Below, piece after piece: positions 44,440 through 54,950 of a DNA stretch of 64,000 bases. The position numbers and the translations under genes were made by a program. The DNA is taken from assembly GCA_947650285.1 (NCBI GenBank), contig CANTFL010001475.1, positions 434,001 to 498,000 of the forward strand, given 5' to 3'. The notes beneath the pieces were generated by a model. That model worked only from the letters and a program-made list of their open reading frames with translations. It did not search any database and was not told where the DNA came from. The stretch is from Hyaloperonospora brassicae. Its lineage: Eukaryota; Oomycota; Peronosporomycetes; Peronosporales; Peronosporaceae. Numbering within the stretch: position 1 is the first letter of the stretch; each line of letters opens with the position of its first letter.

Positions 44440-45220
44440 ACGCAACGGATTGCTGTACTATACAGCTGTTGCCGACGACAAGCCTCGTGTTTTCGTACCC
44501 GCTCATCATGATTTGCATTTACGCATCATGTATGAGTGTCACGATGCCCCAACAAGCGGCCATCGTGGTAGAGAAAAGACTTACCTCACGGTGAGTCGCG
44601 ACTTTTACTGGCCCCGCCAGTATCAGTTTGTCCGCAAGTACATAAGTGCTTGAGAGGTTTTCCAACGGGTGAAGTCTAGCCCTTCATCCCATGCGCCATT
44701 GCAGCCTCTGCTTGTTCCGACATTGTGCTGGCAGTCCGTTTCAATGGACTTCGTCTTCGGTTTTCCCGAAAACGCTCACAAGAATAACGGTATTCTTGTG
44801 TTTGTTGACCGGTTCAGCAAGATGGTCCATCTTGCTGCTGTACCCGAGTCGATCAAGGCTCAAGGTTGTGCTCGTGTCTTTCTCGACACGGTCTTTAGAC
44901 TCCACAAGTTACCCCGTGAACTCTATCCGACCGTGACCCTCGGTTCACGGCGGCATTTTGGAAACCGTGTTCCGTTCTATTGGAACACGGTTGACGATTT
45001 CCACTTCTGACCATCCAGAAACAGATGGTCAGAAGGAACGTGCATACCGTGTCCTCGAAGAGATCCTTCGAGGATATGTCCACTCGTTTTCGAGTTGGAG
45101 CGAATTACTACCCATGGTGGAATTCGCCGTCAATAATTCGACATGCCTCAACACTGTACACACCGTTTTACGTGAATGGTTTGCGCCATCCACGTGTAAC
45201 CGCACTTCTAGAGTGTAACT
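44440..45220 (+). pseudogene. gypsy integrase (element B)
   Basis: The zinc-binding region reads RVFVPAHHDLHLRIMYECHD, then GHRGREKTYLTVSRDFYWP (44450-44640) and is followed by a stop in place of the usual C..C end. The core reads SMDFVFGFPENAHKNNGILV, then FVDRFSKMVHLAAVPESI (44744-44860). A shift corrupts SDRDPRFT into TVTLGSRRH at about 44930. SDHPETDGQKERAYRVLEEI and LRGYVHSFSSWSELLP (45005-45115) carry the last Glu. Integrase joins cDNA to the genome. Confidence 0.85.
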
Positions 45221-45221
45221 C

Positions 45222-46360
45222 TTGGGTAAGGGGGGAGGGACTCGCTCGAGAAAAAACCGTTATGGTTCTTGCTCATCACGTGTCGACGCTAACGTCGTCA
45301 CGTATGATGCCGATGTCGATCAGGTCGACATCGATGAAGAAAATCACCTCAGTAATAGCGGCGACGCTATTATTGACTCGGATGATGATGACGATGCTGG
45401 TATATTCAGCATCGTCAAGGATTATTCCAGCGAGGAAGAAGACAACTTCGCTGAAGAAGAGAACAATCTCTTAGCAGTGCGCACGAAGCGCACTGAAAGA
45501 CAAAACAAAGAGTCAGCAGAGAACTTCCTGCTGACTCGAGAAGCGGTAGTCCGTTTCGTTCAGGACGCCATCGCAAATGCGGTGGACCGTCAGAAACGGA
45601 CCGCAGACAAGAATGGAAGAGCAAATGTTCTTTCATTTAAAGTTAACGACCTAGTACTACTGTCTACGGTAAACTTATTTGGACATGTAGTCACTAATGT
45701 CGGCAGTAGTTTACTACTGCCGAAGTACATTGGGTTATTTCGTGTGTTGCACCGCAAGAGCAATGCATACACGATCGAGTTGCCTCGCAGGATACGCACG
45801 CATCCTACGTTTTATGTTGGTAGTCTCCGCCCGTACCATCAGTACGAGGCCGCTTGCAAAAACGGAGATAACCTGCGCGCTCAAGAATCCCCAACAGATT
45901 CTTGTGATCCCGGAACAAACACTGAAGTTGGTCCTTCGTCGAAAGGATTTGATCCTTCATCGACGCGGCCTCGCGACGAGCCGTCTCTAGCTCGTCGCGC
46001 AAACGACGCCTCTCGCGTTCTCTCTCAAGCTGAGCGAACGCAAATTCCGATCGGTCCTTCTCCCGATCGGCACGAAGACGTCGCACGTCCGACTGCAAGG
46101 CGTGCAGAAGACCGTATTCGTGATCGCCGTCCTCCCTCAGCTCGGTCAGGTAACGCTTGTAGTTACCCAAAGTCTCGTGCAGGCCCGGCGGCTGAGCCGG
46201 ACCTTGTCTTTCCACCGCCACCGGAACCACTAGTGGGTTCCCACGGTGGTCAACGCATTCTTGTGGAGCGTATCTTGAAACACCGTGGCGGTTCAGATCA
46301 AGGACGAGTTACCTCGTCAGGTGGCGTGGGTACCCACCTTCTTTTGACAGCTGGGAACCT
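45222..46360 (+). pseudogene. gypsy pol C-terminus: GPY/F-like block, linker and chromodomain (element B)
   Basis: A long open frame (45222-46373) contains an acidic spacer (DSDDDDDAGIFSIVKDYSSE), SSLLLPKYIGLFRVLHRKSN and RRIRTHPTFYVGSLRPYHQY. A charged linker (45860-46240) and the chromodomain entry LVERILKHRGGSDQ follow. A shift at about 46298 then gives the rest, TSYLVRWRGYPPSFDSWEPR, in the next frame. The linker overlaps an antisense coiled-coil ORF. Confidence 0.82.
45805..46230 (-). CDS. antisense coiled-coil ORF opposite the pol linker (element B)
   Basis: 141 codons open on the minus strand. The core is strongly heptad-like and charged: HALQSDVRRLRADREKDRSE, FAFAQLERERERRRLRDELE, TARREAASMKDQILSTKDQL. 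It begins with GTG rather than ATG, so it may be an exon or downstream part of the antisense gene at 47414-46599 rather than a free-standing gene. A coil-like reading occurs at the same place in copy C and, in another family, in copy D. Double coding with pol is suggested but unproven. Confidence 0.45.
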   Translation of the reverse strand: MVPVAVERQGPAQPPGLHETLGNYKRYLTELREDGDHEYGLLHALQSDVRRLRADREKDRSEFAFAQLERERERRRLRDELETARREAASMKDQILSTKDQLQCLFRDHKNLLGILERAGYLRFCKRPRTDGTGGDYQHKT

Positions 46361-46598
46361 CGTTAACAGCTGATGGATGACGTTGAAGGTCTCGTCCACT
46401 AGTATGACGAGACTCATCCGATAGGTTATTTGGCCCATCGGCAAACACGCACTTTTGGCGCTTGTAGACGGATTGCAAGTTTGAAATCGCGTCCCGCATC
46501 TCAGTCGATATGTGTGCCCTTCCCCAGGGCGAACTTAGGGAAAACACTTCCCTAAGCGCACGCTGCGAGTTGTCAACACAACTCGCACAAGGATTTCC

Positions 46599-47414
46599 TT
46601 AAGTGAGGCATGCAATGCCGGCCTCACTTGGCAGATTATGCAACCGGTACCTTAAACCGGTTGGTGTTCGCTTTTCGAACCTGAGGCGTATCGCCTTAAG
46701 CTTCTTAATCCACCCTATTCGTCCGAAATTCTTGACGTTTTTAACGAAGGTGTTCCACGCTGCCAAAAGCGAGTTCTTGTCACGCTTTTGGTTGCCATTA
46801 TACCATCGATGCTTAAGGAAGGCATCAAGATAGAAGTCTTTTTCAGCGCGGAAGTTACTCGCGCTGGAACTTAAGCCGTGAAGCTCAGTTGCATCGAATA
46901 ATGGAATTCGATGGTGTTGGCTTGTCTCGTGAGGCAGGCTATTGATGAGCTGCTCGGGCAAGCGCCACAGCTTGAGCTCACCACATTTCAATGCGATACC
47001 TGTTTTGGTACCACGGCTTACAGAATGACAATGGATCTCGCCATCGTCATCACGCTTGTGCGGGGAAGCACGAGTTGATACTGGTGAGGCATAGTAGTCC
47101 TCACCATAGAGTTCATCATCACTGCCGAACATACTGTGATGCATTTCACGAGTCCGCCCGTTCGACAGTGCTCTTGACGAACGATGAGGCACCGCCGGTG
47201 ACCCGGATGCCTCTGGAACGTTGCGCGAGTCAGGCACGTCTGACTCGCCATAATTGATGACCTCATTGCCAAGGTCATCATGTGCACGTGGTGCGATACC
47301 GCGTGCGTCTGCGGCACCTTCTGCTGCAGCCGGAGAACAAGCATCAGGCGCCGAAGCGTCTGACGCAGAGGCTGGCACAGCAGCAGGCTGTATGGTCTTC
47401 GAATCAACTCGCAT
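46599..47414 (-). CDS. antisense protein gene of family 1 gypsy, intact 271-aa ORF (element B)
   Basis: The first ATG is at 47414 (MRVDSKTIQ) and the stop at 46599. The frame stays open 93 nt further upstream but without ATG. The N-terminal third is Ala/Ser/Pro-rich, the middle acidic (MFGSDDELYGEDYY), the C-terminal part basic and aromatic (KDFYLDAFLKHRWYNGNQKR, AWNTFVKNVKNFGRIGWIKK). No known domain, signal peptide or membrane segment. It lies between the pol end and the 3' LTR, read toward pol, so an antisense promoter in the 3' LTR would be needed. The frame is uninterrupted while sense ORFs are broken. Copy C holds a decayed homologue. Confidence 0.65.
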   Translation of the reverse strand: MRVDSKTIQPAAVPASASDASAPDACSPAAAEGAADARGIAPRAHDDLGNEVINYGESDVPDSRNVPEASGSPAVPHRSSRALSNGRTREMHHSMFGSDDELYGEDYYASPVSTRASPHKRDDDGEIHCHSVSRGTKTGIALKCGELKLWRLPEQLINSLPHETSQHHRIPLFDATELHGLSSSASNFRAEKDFYLDAFLKHRWYNGNQKRDKNSLLAAWNTFVKNVKNFGRIGWIKKLKAIRLRFEKRTPTGLRYRLHNLPSEAGIACLT

Positions 47415-47540
47415 AGATATGTTAAGTATGCGAGGCAAGGTCAGGAGTGAATGTATCGGACCAAACAAGTGCTCCCTGTACCACTGGTGTCCAACGAGTG
47501 GCCACAAAGTTTTCGATAGTCACACGGTGACTATCATATA

Positions 47541-47552
47541 GGGGAGGGGTGA
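47541..47552 (+). promoter_or_regulatory. polypurine tract of element B
   Basis: GGGGAGGGGTGA immediately precedes the 3' LTR TGTAAC. This purine run is the expected primer for plus-strand DNA synthesis. Confidence 0.8.
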
Positions 47553-47989
47553 TGTAACGGGGTAGCCCGCTACATGAGATTGTCATTAAAAAATCTGACA
47601 AAAAAGAATATTACGTCGAATATTCTTTTAAGAATATCACAGACATCGTGATATTGTTGGGTAGACCGAAGGGTCTACTCATTGGTTGATATCGTGATGA
47701 TATCAACCCACCAATCGCTGCTAGACGCGCGCAATGGGTGGTGAGTAGACGTCATCATACATTAGCTATATTGGTATAATGAAGCCAGGACAACAGAGAT
47801 TCAAGGAGTTATCGGACCTAATTACATTAACACAGTTTTACTTTTACCAGAGACTTATCTGACTACTTAGTCTCCTTTCCTTCCTCTGTGTTTACTGAAA
47901 CAACTAGCAGGTCAATGTCGACCACTGTCGTCAGTGGAAGTATACTCCGTACTGGTCAACCAGTACGTAGTCAACAGTGGCCCGTTTCA
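47553..47989 (+). repeat. 3' LTR of element B
   Basis: 437 bp, starting TGTAACGGGG and ending CCCGTTTCA, then CTCGT target duplication. It matches the 5' LTR except for about a dozen scattered differences and one A-run indel. Confidence 0.95.
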
Positions 47990-48030
47990 CTCGTCGCGCA
48001 TTACTAATCGTCTCGTAGAGCATAACTGTT
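47990..48030. repeat. target duplication and right part of the split 22-bp tandem repeat
   Basis: CTCGT (47990-47994) is followed by CGCGCATTACTAAT and a third degenerate unit CGTCTCGTAGAGCATAACTG, continuing the array begun at 40207. Confidence 0.85.
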
Positions 48031-49780
48031 TGTCTAGTCTTAGGTTTCTAATTCGGGTAGTGTGTTTATTACAAACACCTGCACGTATCTTAAGTGGGGG
48101 ACGCCACTGCCTGGAATTACAGTGCTGGTGAACCCCGGCACACCGGAACCCGAGTGCTTTAACTTTGTACTGCAGTCACCGAATCTCGCCTGGTGCGGCC
48201 CCATCAAATCGCTTGATCTACAAGCTCAAGTTCGAGAATCATGCCGAGGCGCCTTTATGACAACATGTAGCACCTTTCGATTCAATTCTACCCCCTAACT
48301 CTGCTAATCAATAAGTTCCTTACTTACCAAAATTTGGCAACCAGCTATACTAAATAAGGGAGACTCTACTGTATTCTAATAAAACCTTGCAAGCTCAAAC
48401 CGACTTTCAAATTTACCTTAGAAGAAATCAACTCATAAAAATAATTACATACTGACCTTTTCTTTCTGTGTCCCTCAACGACTGCTTGTGGGACAAATTT
48501 GTTCTTCTCTCGGATCAGTGACCCTCACATCAATTCGAAGCTTGATCGTCCGCTGCGATTTCACCCTCAACTAGGATGACAACCGCTGTTGCCGTGCCCC
48601 TATCCCCGTGATGTCTATGTCGTTGTCTCTTCCCGAATTTCACGCTGTGCCGCCTCCCGTAGCGTACGCAGCGGCGAGAAAGCCTTCCAACTCATGAAAT
48701 AGGTCCCACTTTGGAGACTTCTTGCCCAGAAAAGGCGGCCGGTTGCCCCCTATGTTGGAGGTCTCCTTAGCTTGGCAGGTGATACCTGAATGCATAATGT
48801 GGGAGCGACATTGAGACATTGATCTATTCTTGTGAAAGATTGCAGATAATTATATGACATCTAGATGGCATATACCAGCGCAAGGTCTGCTCTATAGACA
48901 CACGCAACATGTAGACAGGGTGTGAGGCGCATACACACAGCGAGCCCACAGGTTCACGAGTGCCTCATACTGCCAACATCAGCTTCAGCTGACGCTTCAC
49001 TGACCAAAAAAAGGGCACGTCCCACCGGTATGGCGTTTTATTTTCTTTGTGCTACAGTAATTTTGAGCATGCTGTAACCAAAAGACTTCGCTTAAGCCGG
49101 TGCTAGCGAATAGTATTATAGACCCCGCTACTATTGTTACATTTTATCAAAATTGTGTCGCCTATGTTGTTCTGCCAACCAAGCTCAGCCGCTTGCTGTT
49201 ACTGAGTAGAACCTCATGCTCTTTGACAACGGACGATTGTGTCTGTTCCATCGTGGTCATATGCATTCGATTATCCTGTATCGATTTGAACTACTGCATT
49301 TTTAGAGCAAATGCGACGGATGCACTGTACCAGCAGCAGCAGCTTACGCAAATCGATCAAACGAGGCTCGCGACCAAAGGAATAGAAATTTGAACTACAC
49401 GGTCTGACGAAGGAGAAAGTCAGACTTGAGCAATCTGATCGATCTTCCTGTCTATAAATTAATTGCGAGGTTGATAGTAAGCGTGTCAATCAAATGCGTG
49501 TGCAACAGCATGCATATTGCAGATGATGGACGCTGTCCTTACTTGAAACGGGTTTAGCAGCGTTGACGACTTTTTTTCCTTTCCGCTTTCATGGCAACAA
49601 GATAGCTCGATCTGATCTTGCGCCGTGGACACTTTCGGTGCGCATGCGTGGAATATCTGATAATTTGGCAAACGATTAGCATGAGCTCAGCTTGTTTGAA
49701 GCTCAATCCAAACGGACTTATAGGTACAGCATGTTGAGCTAATGTTCGAGATGACGGAAGACGCACTTCCGCCTACCCAT
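48031..49780. other. intergenic region, no supported gene
   Basis: Short ORFs only (e.g. 49100-49393 +). No recognised motif. Confidence 0.5.
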
Positions 49781-50114
49781 CGAATGGGCTTTGGGGGTTA
49801 CAGTATCGTCGAGACTTCGTATTAGCTTGCAGGGTGATTTAGAAATCGATGCGATGTTGTTGCAGGGAAGCACTGAGAATCTCCGTAACAGCAGAGTTGT
49901 TGTGGTTCGTGATCCCATCACGACAGTTCTCCCACTCGAATGCCTACTAGTGCTCTCCATACTCTTCGCTACTTCGCGATCAGGTCACCATATGTTATGA
50001 TACATGCCCTACTAAATAATTGCCCAAGCTCTCGTGTGCCGCCTATCTTCTTCCATTTGCGATGCTCTGATTTCCACGTAGATTCATGCATCTTTACACT
50101 TAATTGATTGCAGC

Positions 50115-50428
50115 TAATAGATGGGCACCAGGTCGACCCCTCCTCCCCTATATATTACCTCGTTTTTTGCTCTTTCTTCGAAGCACGTTCTTTGCGAGCG
50201 CTTGTAGCGGTTCAAGAACATGCGATGGTGCGTCGCGACGACACCCGTAAAGCGCTGCTACAGCTGCTCCGAACTAATTTCTCGCACACCGATGCAGCTA
50301 TTTATGCCGTCCGACTGCTGGATCTCCTGCGTGTCTGCTTTGTCGTGTACCACGGAAAGCTCTTCTTTAACGGCGTGATTGACTGTATCCACGCGGCTGC
50401 AAGTCTTCGTTTCGATCGAAGTGATTAA
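50115..50428 (+). CDS. possible exon of an unrecognised host gene
   Basis: The frame opens just after a convincing splice acceptor (ATTGATTGCAG, ending about 50114). It reads IDGHQVDPSSPIYYLVFCSF, FEARSLRALVAVQEHAMVRR, DDTRKALLQLLRTNFSHTDA, then stops at 50428. Composition is host-like, with Leu-rich helical segments. An upstream open piece (49832-49998, GDLEIDAMLLQGSTENLRNS) also follows an acceptor-like CTTGCAG. No family recognised. Confidence 0.35.
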
Positions 50429-50615
50429 ACATAGTCGAATGTGCGCGAAACGCTGCACTTAGGTGTAAAGTGTGGACGTGCTGCGATAGACGTAGAGATG
50501 ACTGCTTCTTAGTCTGTAGCTGAAGTGGCTGAAAAAGTAGCAGCGCTTTGTATGCGGCAAGAACATTGAGCTGCAGCGTGACTTTATCGTACGAGAGTTC
50601 GCGTAAACCTCGGCT
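50367..50615 (-). CDS. possible host exon downstream of the copia-bearing intron
   Basis: On the minus strand, acceptor CTAGTTTTGCAG ends at 50616. The frame SRGLRELSYDKVTLQLNVLA, AYKALLLFQPLQLQTKKQSS runs to a stop at 50367. It pairs in phase 0 with a donor AAG|GTAAGT at 55558/55557 on the far side of the copia element. It overlaps the plus-strand ORF at 50115-50428 tail to tail, so at least one of the two may be wrong. Confidence 0.35.
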   Translation of the reverse strand, partial: SRGLRELSYDKVTLQLNVLAAYKALLLFQPLQLQTKKQSSLRLSQHVHTLHLSAAFRAHSTMFNHFDRNEDLQPRGYSQSRR

Positions 50616-50650
50616 CTGCAAAACTAGGTATGCCGGATACGTTGCGTTTT

Positions 50651-50892
50651 TGACTTTTGGCAGAATCCAAGTGCGAGGTAGGGTAGAAAAGCTAAGAAGA
50701 AGGTAAAATGGAAAGTGAATTATCATCTAGCTAGGTCCTTAGTTCGTCTCTTTGTACTAATCCAAGCCTACCGATATCGACTCGTTGATGTCAGTAACAA
50801 AACGATGAGTCGGTCCCATCGTTACACACAATCATTCACTTTCGTATTTGTCATGTAATCACAAGCACCCCATACAACAACATTACCAATAC
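50651..50892 (-). repeat. copia 3' LTR
   Basis: Plus-strand reading TGACTTTTGGCAGAATCC...CATACAACAACATTACCAATA. Its direct partner is 55281-55522 with few mismatches. Confidence 0.88.
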
Positions 50893-50899
50893 CTTTCCT

Positions 50900-53800
50900 C
50901 GACTAGAAGATTCTGATCTTGGCTTTGTCAACCAGCATCGCGAATTAGGTTCGTCGAAATTCGTTTGGCCAGGATATCTGCTATCTGTGATTTGGTTTTA
51001 GTATAATGTAGCCTGATAAGTTTGTCTTTCACTTGTTTGCGCAAAAATGATATCGGATGTCAATATGTTTCGCTCGACTTTGATAGCCGTCGTTCTTATC
51101 TATAGCAATTGCACTCTGGTTGTATTCAAGAAGCGAGATAGCATAATCAATTCGCTCTTGTATCTCCTTGAGTAGACTTTTTGTTCACAGAACCTGCTGT
51201 AAATGTAAAGAAAACAAGTGATTTTGGACATTTTTTTGGGTAGTGGTGCAAAAGGTTAATCTTTAAAATGATGACGGCCTGGTTAATATCTATAATGAAT
51301 TATATTTTTTGAGGGTGACAATCCCAGTATGCTTCCTACAGTTGGTGAAAACCTGCCACTACCTCACAAAAACCATGATTGGAATAGACCGGATATAGTG
51401 GGTCGTTTGCGTACCCGAATGTACCTCGACAAACTAACAAAGAAAGAGCCATATTCTGCTTCTGCCGTGCTCAGTGCCACGCTCTGCTTCATCTTCGATT
51501 TGAAAATCACAGGTCGCTATTAACCATGACTAAAACTCTCGAAATCGATCTACAATTGATCTTGTTTCTTGCTTAGTCCGCATCCGTGTTCGCGCTCAGA
51601 TAAAGATCACCTGACACTCCTTCTTGACAAATTCCTATGCTCTGCGTCGTCTTCAAATATCCTTACAATCAAATCGCTGCAATTTAGTGCTCTTCAAGCG
51701 GCAATTCCAAATGACGACTCAGCTGACATACAGCATACGCAATATCTGGTCGTGTGCATGTTGCCACATATAACATCGATCCCACTAACGACCGCTACGG
51801 TCAATTCTTCATTCTGTTCTCAATTATGTTCAGCTTGAGCATCGCTTGCCCCTCAACACTTGGATTTGACACCACTTTTGCATCAACTTGATTGAATTTC
51901 TCGACCAACCTTGGTTAACACGATTTCTAACTGATATTGAGATATCGATTCTCGCGCAGGTACTTGACTTCGATGCCAATACCGTAACGAACGCCACCCA
52001 ATATCTTCTACTGAAAACGACCGGATAGTTGAGCGGCCACATCGTCCATAGCTCCAGCAGATTCAGCCCCAATTAATATGTCGTTCACATATAATGCAGC
52101 GTTAATTTACGAGCCGTTGGTCTCTTTAACGAAGAGGCATGAGTATGGCTCGCATGAGGAGAAACTCATATCCACAAATACACACGAAATCGCCTTGTAT
52201 CATGTTGCGGCCGCTTGTTTTAGCCCATACAGGCTTTGATTCAACATAAGCACTTGATCACGTTCTGCACTAATAAAAAAAAGGGTATACATATGCATAT
52301 TTGTCCAATACGCCAAATAGAAAAGCATTGTCGACATCTTACTGATGAATCAACATCCCCTTTTGACAGCACACAGCCCAAAACACTTGTATTGAGTTCA
52401 GGTTTGCCATTGGTGAATATTTCTTCATGAAATTAACCCCATACGTTTGCCTGTAGGTAAGTGCTACAAGACGTGCCTTGTATCGAATAATTTCACCTAG
52501 CTCGTTTCGCTAAATTGCAAACACCCACTTAGTTCTAATCACCTTTTGACTTGGACGCTGTGTATGAACTGTCCAGGTTTTCTTTCCCTTCAATGCCTTA
52601 AGCTGAGCTTGAATGGCCTTGTACCAATCATCGCGATGAGGTGACTTTAGAGCTTCTTCGTATGTCGCTGGGATCTTAAACGCTGCCCAATACGCATTCT
52701 CTTTGTGACTTTTTTGATAAACTTTTGAAATGTCATGTAATTCCCCATCTTCACCACCTACTGGTACTAGCGCTTATGATTGTCCATGTGTCATCGATTC
52801 TTATAGAATTATCGCTATTCTTGCGATGCTTGAACACGTAGCCGTCGGCTTGGTTGAATCACCAACTGCATTTGTCTTGACACTTCTTTACTTAATTCTT
52901 GATTTTCTTCAATCATCATTACATCAATTATAAACATTGGTCGTCAGCAATAGATCCCACGTGTCCATGCATTTTGTCTCTATGTCTTGGTGGTAGAGCC
53001 ATCGTTGTTGTACGTCTATCTTGCATGCGACTCTTTTCTTGAACTCTGCAGATGTCCTTTATTTCTATATCCATGGCTTCTGTGGCAATTGGCTGCTGTA
53101 AGTAGATAGAAACAACGTCGTCATCATGAACGACGCGAAATTATCGGTCGCATGATCTGCCGTACTGTTGCACTTAATGAGGTGGTGGTCGCTTCGTAAA
53201 TTTAGCCGATCTTGTGAATGTCACCCTCTTGGGATCTTCATGCCGTATTCGTAAACCTTTGATGAGGTTGGAAAGCGAAGAAAAATACATCGATCCCCTT
53301 CTTGGTCATCTTGGTTCTCTTTGACTTATCGACATATGCATATCCCTTTGACCTAAATACACACATCTCAGAGAGATCGGGGTTTCTTGCCGAAGACAAA
53401 CTCAAATGAAGTTGTAGACGGTTAACTGGCACCTGGAACTCGATTGGTCATAAAGACTGCTGTGTTTATCGCCTCAGCCCACCAAACCTTGCCCACTTGC
53501 ATATGACTGAGCATTCCTCTGGCCCGCTCAGTCAGTGTCCTTTTCATACTTCCGGCCTTCCCATAATGTTGTGGCGAATATAGTACTGTCGTCTGGTGTA
53601 CGATACAAAATTTGCCTCACATACCAGAGAAACGTCTGTTGACGCATTCCGATCCCTTGTCCGTCCTGATTTACCTGGTCTTATATGCCAGGTAATTTTC
53701 CATAAGCGCCATTTACTCAATAAAGCGATCTGACACTTTCGACTTGTTCTCAACATATTATGCGACTATATATCTATAAAAATCATCATAAAAGTCACGA

Positions 53801-54950
53801 CGAACCTCGATCCTCCTCGAGTCTTTAAATTTATAGGTCCCTGGGCTTCACTGTGAACCACCCCCAAAGCTTCCTTGGTTTCCACCTGTCCGTAAGGTAA
53901 TTTTGAAAATGTCTTGACGGTCGCTCTGCCCATGATGCACCCTTCGCAGATTTTGACGTTATCTTCAACCCCTCCATTCTTTTTGATCTCCTTAACTATC
54001 GACCCAACTTGTCATATCCTTTAACATCTACGTTTGCAAGTGACTCAACCTTGCATGCCACACCTGTCGATAAGCCGCCCCTGATCCGTCACTTGATCTT
54101 TCCTCTCGAATATTCTCTTCGCATATGTTAGCTGACTCAGCCGGGCTGCAATCTAACACTTAAATCTTGTTCCGTCTTGGGACTTGAGCAATCACTTCCG
54201 CGTTACTCTTGATCAAATAGCTCAGATCTGAGAAGATAACTTGAAGACCTATGCTTTTGAGTGCCGATATCAACAATCCTTCGGTCGAGGCCTGGCACCT
54301 ATAGTGTCTCTTCGATCCTGATCAATACAACAGTTTTGAGCTCCACACGCACTGTCCCAACAACTTGTGCCTCCACTTCGCGTCCTCTCCTATGGAAATT
54401 ATGATTAGATCCTTCAGTGAGTCCTCTTTCAAAACTCATTTCTGTCAAGACATATGTGGCTGCTCGCCCCAATATCCAGTAATAATACAGTAGACGTCCG
54501 GTAAGACGCAGTTAATGCTCTCTCTTCCCCGGATCGTCCTGTCCTATCTTGTGCGACCTTGCAATCTTGACGCTTGTGCTTATATTTGTTATATCAATAA
54601 CATCTTCCTACGAAACTTTATCATCTCAAAATTGATCCCCCTTCATGTCGGATCAGTCCTTTCTTGTCCTTGGAAGTATGCGTACTTTTCAGTGCGACTT
54701 CTTGGTGCTCTGTTCTAATCATTCCATCTCACTCCCATCTCAGCATCTCCTTTGCATGAAACAGAGTCATGCCGGGCATGTTCTATATTATCTTGACATT
54801 GGGGTCATAGTCTCTCGTCAGACTACCTAGAAGAGTTCCCATATGCTCCTCCAATGAGATTTCTTGTCCAACCGTTTGCAAAGTCATTCACTGCTCGTCA
54901 AATCGCATGAAGTGGTCCATGTATCCTCCCTTGAACAACTTGAATTCATG
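50900..54950 (-). pseudogene. copia gag-pol relic
   Basis: Minus-strand pieces, with stops between them: zinc/integrase entry KICEGCIMGRATVKTFSKLP (about 53960); integrase C-part SKGYAYVDKSKRTKMTKKG (53370-53300); linker ending AYWAAFKIPATYEEALKSPH; RT DDWYKAIQAQLKALKGKKTW, VIRTKWVFAI, GEIIRYKARLVALTYRQTYG, VNFMKKYSPMANLNSIQVFW, DVDNAFLFGVLDKYAYVYP (52660-52290). The YxDD region is not preserved. The frame changes and carries many stops, so no functional product. Confidence 0.8.

Larger units (their letters stand above)
40237..47989 (+). mobile_element. Ty3/gypsy LTR retrotransposon, copy B (family 1), full length 7.75 kb
   Basis: Two near-identical LTRs (438 and 437 bp) enclose gag, protease, RT, RNase H, integrase and chromodomain on + and an antisense ORF on -. 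A 5-bp target duplication CTCGT flanks it exactly. The LTRs differ at roughly a dozen sites by eye, so insertion is fairly recent. Sense ORFs are nevertheless broken by stops and single-base shifts. The whole element is crowded with short perfect inverted repeats. Confidence 0.95.

Noticed and set aside
45415..45800. Other minus-strand ORFs opposite element B pol (45415-45636, 45590-45799)
   Set aside because: Short shadow frames opposite conserved pol blocks with no coil or conservation in copy C.
46599..47507. Antisense ORF of element B as an RXLR-type secreted effector
   Set aside because: No N-terminal signal peptide and no RXLR-EER arrangement; its position in the element and its homologue in copy C fit an element-encoded protein.
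53238..53756. Independent minus-strand host ORFs around 53.2-53.8 kb
   Set aside because: They carry copia integrase mot­ifs (SKGYAYVDKSKRTKM) and belong to the copia relic.
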